From an uncultured Veillonella sp. (GTDB taxonomy: Bacteria > Bacillota > Negativicutes > Veillonellales > Veillonellaceae), in assembly GCA_934202215.1 (NCBI GenBank), contig CAKPXR010000079.1:1-5061 (forward strand): 5,061 nt of DNA, in the 5' to 3' direction. The notes beneath the pieces were generated by a model that worked only from the letters and a program-made list of their open reading frames with translations, did no database searches and had not been told where the DNA came from. Position numbers and translations under genes: made by a program. Each line of letters opens with the position of its first letter. Positions within the stretch are counted from its first letter, which is position 1. Below, piece after piece: positions 1 to 4,210 of the stretch.

Positions 1-51
1 TATACTAATACTAATGAAAGAACGTGCCTATTATTGTTTGGGAGGTGTTGT

Positions 52-1272
52 ATGAAACTAAAAAGTACTTTGTTGAGTTTGGCTGTGGCAGTAGCTTTCA
101 CTATGCCTATTGATGCGGCGCAATATACTGTGCCTGAAGGACAGCCGCCTGTACCAGGGGCTGATGCGAGTATTCCAGATAATGCATATCAGAACTATCG
201 TTATGATAAGACTCGTAATGTGCCTACTGTGGGATATATTGAACTTAAAGATAAGTTTCACAAGACATTAGAGAAGCAGGTTGGTGAAAATAAGCGTAGT
301 GTTGAAGATGCTCAGAAGTGGGAAAAATCGTATGATACATATTTAGATTTAATTTCTCATGAATCTACCGTTGTTTTGTTACATGAGGGTAATTATAAGG
401 CTAAAATGACGGTGCCTATTTCGGTGGTAGAAGGCTATTTTAAAAATTTTGATAAAGAGAATGTTGGATCTTATGTGATAGAGAAAAATGTTTTTGCTGG
501 ACTCGTTGGTGCTGTTAAAAAAGTTGATAATGAAGCAATTTATAAAACTGCTCAACGTAAAGGGGAATTTATGTATCCGGGAATCAGTAAAGGTTACTGG
601 GGCATAACAGATAAATATTCTAATGAGAATTTACCTATTATGTTTGCGGCTGTTACTTTTGATAAATATCCAAAACAGAACTATATAGCAATCCTAAGTA
701 ATAAGAATCAGCCTATTACTAAAAAGCTAGAGTCAACGATGGCTAATTTTGTCATTCCATCTATGCAACCGTTAGAGAACATAGCTACTACTAGTGATGC
801 TATTACGTGGGATAATTTTACTTATCGAGTACCTAAAGGGATGACGTTAAAAGAAGATCGTAAACTTACTAAAGTTTTAAGGCGAGTCTATACTAGTAAC
901 AACATGACATTAGTTGTTGTACAAGGTCCTTTGGTTCATCAAGATAAAGCTATCGCTCAATATGCGCAGACGATTTTGAGTAGCTTAATTCATAAAAATA
1001 GTGCAACATTATTAAAAGATGTACCAATTCAAGGTGCCGTAATATGGAATAATGGTGTTCCTTCTTATCTACTAGATCAATATAATTCAGGTAAATTATC
1101 TCGAATTTACCATTTGATACAAGATGATAAGAATGAATATTTTATTGTACTTTCTTATGTAGATGGTAAAGTTAACTATAATCATCTGGAGTTGCGTAAT
1201 ATGATGGAATATTTAGACTTTAAAAATGCTAACGAGTTAAGAAAGAAAGCCGAATTAAAGATAAAAAAATAA
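52..1272 (+). CDS. Exported protein of unknown function, 406 aa, probably two alpha/beta domains
   Basis: I do not recognise the family. The ATG at 52 is chosen because GGGAGG (40-45) lies 6 nt upstream and the reading starts with a clean signal peptide: MKLK, a hydrophobic core at residues 6-18, and a likely cleavage after DAA (residue 23). A TTG at 34 in the same frame lies upstream of that ribosome site and would spoil the signal. The mature protein begins with a Pro-rich linker (28-43) and then seems to hold two similar halves. Residues 105-240 and 252-390 each end in two hydrophobic strands (AAVTF/YIAILSN and YHLIQ/YFIVLSYVDG) followed by an amphipathic helix. The segment from 252 (WDNFTYRVPKGM, then RVYTSNNMTLVVV) recalls PsbP/DcrB-like folds, but this is only a shape resemblance. 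No cysteine, lipobox or later transmembrane helix is seen, so a periplasmic or secreted product is likely. The gene stands alone; TATACT at 1-6 could be its -10, with the -35 outside the window. Confidence 0.85.
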   Translation: MKLKSTLLSLAVAVAFTMPIDAAQYTVPEGQPPVPGADASIPDNAYQNYRYDKTRNVPTVGYIELKDKFHKTLEKQVGENKRSVEDAQKWEKSYDTYLDLISHESTVVLLHEGNYKAKMTVPISVVEGYFKNFDKENVGSYVIEKNVFAGLVGAVKKVDNEAIYKTAQRKGEFMYPGISKGYWGITDKYSNENLPIMFAAVTFDKYPKQNYIAILSNKNQPITKKLESTMANFVIPSMQPLENIATTSDAITWDNFTYRVPKGMTLKEDRKLTKVLRRVYTSNNMTLVVVQGPLVHQDKAIAQYAQTILSSLIHKNSATLLKDVPIQGAVIWNNGVPSYLLDQYNSGKLSRIYHLIQDDKNEYFIVLSYVDGKVNYNHLELRNMMEYLDFKNANELRKKAELKIKK

Positions 1273-1275
1273 GAA

Positions 1276-1309
1276 AAAGACCGTACCTTAGGGTACGGTC
1301 TTTGCTTTT
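1276..1309 (+). terminator. Intrinsic terminator of the 52-1272 gene, bidirectional
   Basis: A perfect 12-bp stem (AAAGACCGTACC, 1276-1287, with 1292-1303) encloses a TTAG loop. It begins 3 nt after the stop codon and is followed by GCTTTT. Reading the minus strand, the stem is followed by a T-rich run (CTTTTTCTTATTTTTTT), so it can also stop transcription arriving from the antisense promoter in repeat copy A. The T-tract on the + side is fused directly to the truncated toxin remnant. Confidence 0.92.
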
Positions 1310-1351
1310 GGAGCTTTAGTAGCCCTTATTTGCCTTACAAAAAGCAAATAG
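1307..1351 (+). pseudogene. Decapitated holin-like toxin remnant (C-terminal half)
   Basis: In frame, these bases read FGALVALICLTKSK then TAG. The intact toxin of copy B ends FGALVALICLEIAK then TAG, so 10 consecutive residues are identical before the tail diverges. The homology stops abruptly at the upstream terminator (1276-1309); the same frame meets a TAG at 1289 and has no start codon. The promoter, leader, ribosome site and first 19 codons present in copy B are absent. I conclude it is a deletion remnant that cannot make toxin. The synonymous changes in the matching part suggest coding selection lasted for some time after duplication. Confidence 0.82.
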
Positions 1352-1450
1352 CCCTCCGTTACCGCATGGTAGCTAAGTAAACTGAAAGGCCATTTCCTAA
1401 GTATTTTGATTTTCGAGATGCGCCTGACGTTGCGACTCGTCTGACTATCT
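1339..1450 (-). ncRNA. Predicted antitoxin RNA of copy A (orphan), about 110 nt
   Basis: A minus-strand promoter at 1485-1457 predicts a start near 1450. The RNA would begin GATAGTCAGACGAG, identical to the start of the copy B antitoxin RNA. It ends in a hairpin whose arms are 1395-1384 and 1357-1346 (AAATGGCCTTTC with GGAGGGCTATTT; 12 pairs including G-U), with a small inner stem TACC/GGTA, followed by GCTTTTTG. The wobble pairs work only in the minus-strand RNA; on the + strand they would be C-A mismatches. The adjacent toxin gene is truncated, so this RNA has no intact cis target and could act only on copy B or another locus. No transcription data were available. Confidence 0.68.
1346..1395 (-). 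terminator. Terminator of antisense RNA A
   Basis: On the minus strand, arm AAATGGCCTTTC (1395-1384) pairs with GGAGGGCTATTT (1357-1346), then GCTTTTTG follows. The pairing pattern is strand-specific and equivalent to the copy B hairpin at 3211-3259, while the loop sequences differ. Confidence 0.72.
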
Positions 1451-1456
1451 ACCTAT

Positions 1457-1485
1457 ATTATAGGGATAAAGATATATATCGTCAA
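1457..1485 (-). promoter_or_regulatory. Antisense (antitoxin) promoter, copy A
   Basis: On the minus strand TTGACG (1485-1480) and TATAAT (1462-1457) are separated by exactly 17 bp. This is close to the sigma-70/SigA consensus and stronger than any + strand promoter visible nearby. The same arrangement is kept in copy B although three spacer/flank bases differ. Confidence 0.83.
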
Positions 1486-1559
1486 ATTGAGATAAACCTT
1501 ATAAATACTAATTAGAGATATATCCTATATATACTAAAATTTAAAATTATTAATAATAG

Positions 1560-1604
1560 GCACAGCTTTGTTTGCATAGTATACTTATGCTAATACGGCT
1601 GTGC
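1560..1604 (+). terminator. Long conserved hairpin, probable + strand terminator, copy A
   Basis: GCACAGC (1560-1566) pairs with GCTGTGC (1598-1604), then weaker pairs and an inner stem GCATA/TATGC (1574-1578 with 1586-1590) around a GTATACT-type loop. TTATTTTATT follows. There is one internal mismatch (1568/1596) that copy B does not have. It probably ends + strand transcripts running through the repeat. Alternatively, TAGGCA (1557-1562) and TATACT (1580-1585) with 17 bp spacing could be a promoter for the 1654 gene, with the inner palindrome acting as an operator over the -10. The sequence does not decide between these. Confidence 0.55.
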
Positions 1605-1653
1605 TTATTTTATTGAGAGACTCAGTTTCCTATAGTTTTAGAGAGAGGTTTTT

Positions 1654-2226
1654 ATGATTCAACGTATTTTGATGCTAGTCCTTGTATTACTGGCTTTCAC
1701 CGTGCCTACAGAGGCAATTACCTATCAGGAGTTGAAAACGTCGCCACAGTTTAAGCTTCTTCACTCTCAATCGATGAATGGGCCCATGGAGAGTGGTGGC
1801 TTATATATCTATTTGAATACCTATTCTATTGAAGCCCTTCGCTATGCGTCGCCACAGTATTCCTTGCGCGGGACCTACTATATTGTGATGGATACGTCCT
1901 ATCAATCGACCATCGATGAGAGGCAGCTCACCGTAGATTATGATACAAACTATTCGTTAGCGACTTTTATTCATTCGTCTCGTATAATGAATCCGAGTCC
2001 CTCTATGATGGCTTTGATTGAGGCTAGTGAAAGTAAGTCTGGTCTGATGATGACAGAGGTAGATGTGGCGAAATATACGTTTGATGGGGCGACAAAGCCA
2101 ATGCATTATGTAAACGATACGCGTAAGTTCCCATTGAATCGAAATAATACTACTATGTATGATATAGCCGATGCCATGTTTATGTCAGTGTATCAGCAAC
2201 ATTTTGATGATATTGTAGTGCAGTGA
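1654..2226 (+). CDS. Small exported protein, paralogue of the next gene, 190 aa
   Basis: The ATG at 1654 follows GAGAGAGG (1641-1648) by 5 nt. Residues 1-21 form a signal peptide (IQR, a hydrophobic core LMLVLVLLAF, cleavage after TEA). The mature domain starts with YQELKTSPQF, then YIYLNTYSI (51-59), YYIVMD (75-80) and LTVDYDTNYSLATFIHSS (92-109). The same elements appear in the same order in the downstream gene, so the two are diverged tandem paralogues. The pattern of a short helix, a 'Y-x-L-x-S-I' strand and a later 'V-x-Y-D' strand resembles surface-adhesin-E-like small exported domains, but I cannot name the family with confidence. No cysteines are present. The stop is 8 nt from the next start, so the pair is surely cotranscribed. 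A clear promoter is not visible; repeat copy A lies immediately upstream. Confidence 0.85.
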   Translation: MIQRILMLVLVLLAFTVPTEAITYQELKTSPQFKLLHSQSMNGPMESGGLYIYLNTYSIEALRYASPQYSLRGTYYIVMDTSYQSTIDERQLTVDYDTNYSLATFIHSSRIMNPSPSMMALIEASESKSGLMMTEVDVAKYTFDGATKPMHYVNDTRKFPLNRNNTTMYDIADAMFMSVYQQHFDDIVVQ

Positions 2227-2234
2227 GGTGACAA

Positions 2235-2804
2235 ATGAAACGAGTATATTTACTTTCACTATGGTTATTAGCCTACCTCGTATTACCAATGCACAGTCGA
2301 GCCGTATCACAAGATGACTTATTAAATTCAGAACGGTTTGAACACATCGATTCGAGTGCTGACTCTGGACGTGGGGATGGGAAATATTTGGACCTCACAT
2401 CGATTAAGCCTGTAACAGCACCGAATGGATATCGTCGTATCGAGGCTGTCATCTATGTTTCCATGCCTGCAGCTAATATGATTCAAGGACTTTCAGTACA
2501 ATACGATTACCAAATGGATCGTTCTTTGCGCCATTTGATTAATGCTCATGATAACAGTTTAAAACAAGGTGATAAGATGCCGTATATATTTATTTGGCGT
2601 GCAAAACAAGGAAACTCAGGTATCACTGGGAACGTTAATGATGGCGGCGCCTATTACAATAATGGACAGACTCGCCAACAACGTGTGTATTCAGAAAATC
2701 TAAACGCTATGATTTTACCTGCAGAATTTGGTGATGAAAAATATAAATTGCCTAATTTGATCCATAAAAAAGCATATGGCATTGCCTATGATGATGAGCT
2801 GTGA
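2235..2804 (+). CDS. Small exported protein, paralogue of the preceding gene, 189 aa
   Basis: The ribosome site AGGTGA overlaps the stop codon of the preceding gene (TGA at 2224-2226) and lies a few nt before ATG 2235, which points to translational coupling. A signal peptide (KR, hydrophobic core at residues 4-18, likely cleavage after SRA at 23) is followed by a domain parallel to the upstream protein: DDLLNSERF, YLDLTSI (51-57), AVIYVSM (71-77), LSVQYDYQMDRSLRHLINAH (86-105). The C-terminal third (110-165) is richer in Gly/Asn (GNSGITGNVNDGGAYYNNG) and has no obvious match in the paralogue, so the two may have different surfaces or partners. Cysteine-free. Function is unknown; a periplasmic or surface location is inferred from the signal peptide. 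Confidence 0.85.
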   Translation: MKRVYLLSLWLLAYLVLPMHSRAVSQDDLLNSERFEHIDSSADSGRGDGKYLDLTSIKPVTAPNGYRRIEAVIYVSMPAANMIQGLSVQYDYQMDRSLRHLINAHDNSLKQGDKMPYIFIWRAKQGNSGITGNVNDGGAYYNNGQTRQQRVYSENLNAMILPAEFGDEKYKLPNLIHKKAYGIAYDDEL

Positions 2805-2944
2805 TAGTTTTTGAATAGTACAGGAATGGTTAAAACAGTGGATAGACTTAGATGGATCATTAAACTTGTTTTTGGGCTCTTGAAAGCTCTTAAACATGAA
2901 TATTTACTTCTGACATGCTCTTTTTTAACTTATTTACACAATGC

Positions 2945-2984
2945 AAAAGCCAAGCTATTTATATTTAGAAATAGCTTGGCTTTT
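2945..2984 (+). terminator. Intrinsic terminator of the 1654-2804 operon
   Basis: A perfect 16-bp stem, AAAAGCCAAGCTATTT (2945-2960) with 2969-2984, has an 8-nt loop and ends in TTTTATTAG. It is also usable on the minus strand (TTTTGCATTG). The 140 nt between the stop codon at 2804 and the stem hold no credible gene. Confidence 0.92.
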
Positions 2985-3026
2985 ATTAGTTAATTCGTAT
3001 ATTTATATAATATAATATAATGCTTA

Positions 3027-3055
3027 TTGTATCGCATATTAGTTCGTTCTATAAT
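3027..3055 (+). promoter_or_regulatory. Toxin mRNA promoter
   Basis: TTGTAT (3027-3032) and a perfect TATAAT (3050-3055) are 17 bp apart. The predicted start is near 3062, immediately before the GGATAGTTAGACGAG leader. The region upstream (3001-3020) is a run of TATAATATAA-like repeats that could help as an UP-type element. Confidence 0.75.
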
Positions 3056-3083
3056 AGAGTTAGGATAGTTAGACGAGGTTGGG

Positions 3084-3107
3084 CCTCTCTTCGTTTTTGA
3101 AGGGAGG
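3084..3107 (+). promoter_or_regulatory. Stem-loop hiding the toxin ribosome binding site
   Basis: CCTCTCTTC (3084-3092) pairs with GAAGGGAGG (3099-3107): nine pairs including one U-G, around a GTTTTT loop. The right arm contains the whole Shine-Dalgarno AGGGAGG (3101-3107). A competing small hairpin, GAGG (3075-3078) with CCTC (3084-3087), would use part of the left arm and so free the ribosome site. Confidence 0.78.
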
Positions 3108-3114
3108 GTTGCTT

Positions 3115-3216
3115 ATGAGTGGTTATAAAATCATTATGATTATCCTTGGGATTTTATCAGTTATGATATCCTTTGGAGCACTTGTGGCGCTTATTTGTCT
3201 AGAAATAGCAAAATAG
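3115..3216 (+). CDS. Holin-like type I toxin, 33-aa hydrophobic peptide
   Basis: The peptide has a short polar start (MSGYK), one transmembrane segment from about residue 6 to 28 (IIMIILGILSVMISFGALVA, then LICL) and a short tail EIAK. The 'MISFGALVALI' core and size fit the putative holin-like toxin group related to B. subtilis TxpA, whose members insert in the inner membrane and depolarise or damage it when over-expressed. A very strong ribosome site (AGGGAGG, 7 nt before ATG) is buried in a stem. The gene has its own promoter, and a convergent antisense RNA begins about 100 nt past its stop and ends near its last codons. The stop codon sits in the left arm of the antisense terminator hairpin, a compact layout typical of these systems. 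A decayed copy lies at 1307-1351. The alternative, a small membrane peptide without toxicity, is less likely given the RNA architecture. No toxicity has been shown. Confidence 0.82.
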   Translation: MSGYKIIMIILGILSVMISFGALVALICLEIAK

Positions 3217-3316
3217 CCCTTCGTTTCTTCGGAAATTAGATAAAACGAAAAGGCCATTTCTACATGTTCATATGTTATTAGAGATGCGCCTGACGTCACT
3301 ACTCGTCTGACTATCT
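3204..3316 (-). ncRNA. Predicted antitoxin antisense RNA of copy B, about 110 nt
   Basis: A strong minus-strand promoter (3351-3323) predicts a start near 3316. The RNA begins GATAGTCAGACGAG, nearly identical to the start of the toxin mRNA. It runs convergently, fully complementary to the toxin 3' region, and reaches the last few toxin codons. It ends at a hairpin (3259-3243 with 3226-3211) followed by TGCTATTT. The layout matches 3'-overlapping antitoxins such as RatA and SR4. By binding 3302-3315 it would also compete with the toxin's own 5'-3' pairing. Its existence is predicted from promoter and terminator, not observed. Confidence 0.75.
3211..3259 (-). terminator. Terminator of antisense RNA B
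   Basis: On the minus strand the arm from 3259 to 3243 (AAATGGCCTTTTCGTTT) pairs with AAACGAAGGGCTATTT (3226-3211), about 16 pairs with one bulged U, followed by TGCTATTT. G-U pairs occur in the minus orientation only. The upper stem (CGTTT/AAACG) has no sequence counterpart in copy A, where other pairs take its place, so structure is retained despite sequence change. Confidence 0.72.
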
Positions 3317-3322
3317 ACTTAT

Positions 3323-3351
3323 ATTATAGGGGTAATGATATATATCGTCAA
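3323..3351 (-). promoter_or_regulatory. Antisense (antitoxin) promoter, copy B
   Basis: On the minus strand TTGACG (3351-3346), a 17-bp spacer and TATAAT (3328-3323) make a near-consensus promoter. Its -35 matches consensus better (5 of 6) than the toxin promoter's TTGTAT, as expected when the antitoxin RNA must be made in excess. Confidence 0.85.
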
Positions 3352-3425
3352 ATTGAGATAAACCATATAAATACCAATTAGAGATATATCCTATATATAC
3401 CAAAATATAAAATTATTAATAATAG

Positions 3426-3470
3426 GCACAGTCTTGTTTGCATAGTATACTTATGCTAATAAGGTTGTGC
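3426..3470 (+). terminator. Long conserved hairpin, probable toxin mRNA terminator, copy B
   Basis: GCACAGTCTTGTT (3426-3438) pairs along its full 13 nt with AATAAGGTTGTGC (3458-3470), using three wobble pairs (3431/3465, 3432/3464, 3436/3460). An inner stem GCATA/TATGC (3440-3444 with 3452-3456) continues it. TTATTTATG follows. The wobbles are valid only in + strand RNA, so the structure belongs to a + transcript, most simply the toxin mRNA (about 410 nt). The U-tract is imperfect, so read-through into the 3513 gene is possible. Confidence 0.6.
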
Positions 3471-3512
3471 TTATTTATGTTGTAAATGTGAGAGAAGACA
3501 AAGAGAGGGTTT

Positions 3513-4088
3513 ATGTTAGGTAAAAGTATAATTATGGGGCTTGTTATAGTCCTGCAATTGGTAAGTGCCTATAATTACGTGACAGATGCAAGTTGGTTAA
3601 GTAAAACTTGGAATCGTCTTGAAACAAATGCAGAAAAGCAGTCTAATGATTGGCCAAAAGCTGAGCAATATACTCATTATGCGGGCGGACAAATTGTAGG
3701 TGCTAACTTGCCAGAAGAGGATATGATGATCCTTGGTGTTTCGTTGGGTAATACATTTGATAGTGTGAAAGCTAGTTTAGGTCAGCCCACAAAAGAGACT
3801 AGTAGAGGCCTCATCTATGGAGGGGTTACATTTGGGAGTTTTAAAATGGATGGAGTAGGACCCATTGTTACCTATATGATGATCGAAAATCGTGATGCCA
3901 CAACACATAGAGGTATTGCTGTAGGTGACTCCATGCGAAAGGTTCTTAATGTATATGGTAGACCTGATTTAGTAGATGTTAACAATCGATGGTTTTATGG
4001 GAAATATCGCTATCGAACTGATATGATGCATGGCATACAATTTGAACAAAAAGGCGATAAAGTAAGTAAAATTATAATTTATAAGTAA
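3513..4088 (+). CDS. Exported or membrane-anchored protein with two BamE/SmpA-like repeats, 191 aa
   Basis: ATG 3513 is preceded by AGAGAGGG a few nt upstream. Residues 4-20 form a hydrophobic segment (SIIMGLVIVLQLVSAY) that is an uncleaved anchor or a signal peptide; there is no lipobox cysteine. A charged linker (30-60) leads to two copies of one pattern: LGVSLGNTFDSVKASLGQP (74-92) and RGIAVGDSMRKVLNVYGRP (133-151). Each has G-x-x-x-G-[ND]-[ST], a helix with a central Val, then G-x-P, and each is followed by a strand with aromatic residues (IYGGVTFGSF, RWFYGKYRYR). This 'G-D-s-x-x-x-V-x-x-x-x-G-x-P' signature is typical of SmpA/OmlA (BamE)-like small envelope domains, which assist outer-membrane assembly or bind partners in the periplasm. 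Assignment to the fold is good; a specific role is not known. It stands alone, directly downstream of repeat copy B. Confidence 0.83.
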   Translation: MLGKSIIMGLVIVLQLVSAYNYVTDASWLSKTWNRLETNAEKQSNDWPKAEQYTHYAGGQIVGANLPEEDMMILGVSLGNTFDSVKASLGQPTKETSRGLIYGGVTFGSFKMDGVGPIVTYMMIENRDATTHRGIAVGDSMRKVLNVYGRPDLVDVNNRWFYGKYRYRTDMMHGIQFEQKGDKVSKIIIYK

Positions 4089-4110
4089 TTATAGTTTTAT
4101 ATTACCTATG

Positions 4111-4160
4111 AAAAAAGCCGAGCGTTTAATCTTTAGAATCAGCTCAGCTTTGATTAGTTT
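4111..4160 (+). terminator. Intrinsic terminator of the 3513 gene
   Basis: AAAGCCGAGC (4114-4123) pairs with GCTCAGCTTT (4142-4151) apart from one C-A mismatch, and TTTGATTAGTTT follows. It lies 25 nt after the stop codon. Its sequence is clearly related to the terminator at 2945-2984, including the shared ATTAGTT tail and a TTTAGAA loop. Confidence 0.75.
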
Positions 4161-4170
4161 AATAAAGTTA

Positions 4171-4197
4171 AAGATATATATCGTTATATTAAGATAA
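4171..4197. promoter_or_regulatory. 27-bp AT-rich motif shared with both repeat copies
   Basis: The stretch beginning AAGATATATATCGT and ending AAGATAA matches 1469-1495 at 24 of 27 positions and 3335-3361 at 23 of 27. In the repeats it covers the -35 and spacer of the antisense promoter; here it lies 13 nt before the flavin reductase start, and the TTGACG box is lost. It contains an imperfect dyad, TATC-n10-GATA. It may be a regulator site or a relic of a third module. No clear promoter for the next gene could be placed outside it. Confidence 0.45.
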
Positions 4198-4210
4198 TCT
4201 GGAGTTTATT

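Larger units (their letters stand above)
1305..1612 (+). repeat. Repeat copy A: degenerate type I toxin-antitoxin module
   Basis: This stretch matches copy B (3171-3478). From 1415 to 1604 it aligns to 3281-3470 with no gaps and 14 mismatches in 190 nt by my count, about 93% identity. The part before 1415 is more diverged but keeps the toxin C-terminus and the antisense terminator arms. In order it holds the toxin 3' remnant, the antisense RNA gene on the minus strand, its promoter, an AT-rich conserved block (1486-1558), and a long hairpin (1560-1604). It fills the gap between the first gene and the 1654 gene; no other gene is seen in this 380-nt interval. Confidence 0.88.
3064..3315 (+). 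other. Predicted 5'-3' long-distance RNA pairing in the toxin transcript
   Basis: GATAGTTAGACGAG (3064-3077), the predicted 5' end of the toxin mRNA, is complementary over 14 nt to CTCGTCTGACTATC (3302-3315), with a single U-G wobble (3070/3309). The 3' partner is kept unchanged in copy A (1436-1449). Such pairing controls translation in other type I toxin mRNAs (hok, aapA1). Its action here is inferred. Confidence 0.65.
3171..3478 (+). repeat. Repeat copy B: intact type I toxin-antitoxin module
   Basis: The partner of copy A (1305-1612), in the same orientation. Shared order: toxin C-terminal half, antisense RNA gene, antisense promoter, AT-rich block (3352-3424) and long hairpin (3426-3470). 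The toxin 5' part (3027-3170) has no counterpart in copy A. Both copies end shortly before a ribosome site of the form AGAGAGG and the start of an exported-protein gene (1654 and 3513). No inverted terminal repeats or transposase are seen, so it is not an evident insertion sequence. Confidence 0.88.

Noticed and set aside
58..261. Minus-strand frame of 67 codons
   Set aside because: It lies wholly inside the signal peptide and N-terminal region of a well-supported + strand gene and has no ribosome site of its own.
1613..1636. Promoter for the 1654 gene (TTGAGA and TATAGT)
   Set aside because: The spacing is only 12 bp and the start site would fall within the ribosome binding site.
2715..2897. 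Minus-strand frame across the end of the second paralogue
   Set aside because: Composition follows the opposite-strand gene; no start signals were found.
2811..2993. 60-codon + strand reading frame after the second paralogue
   Set aside because: It starts at TTG without a proper ribosome site and runs straight through a perfect 16-bp terminator stem, so it is not a gene.
1305..3478. Composite transposon bounded by the two repeats
   Set aside because: The copies carry no transposase, no terminal inverted repeats and no visible target duplication; homology ends raggedly.
1305..3478. CRISPR array
   Set aside because: Only two long direct copies exist, 1.9 kb apart, with genes between them; no short regular repeats and spacers.
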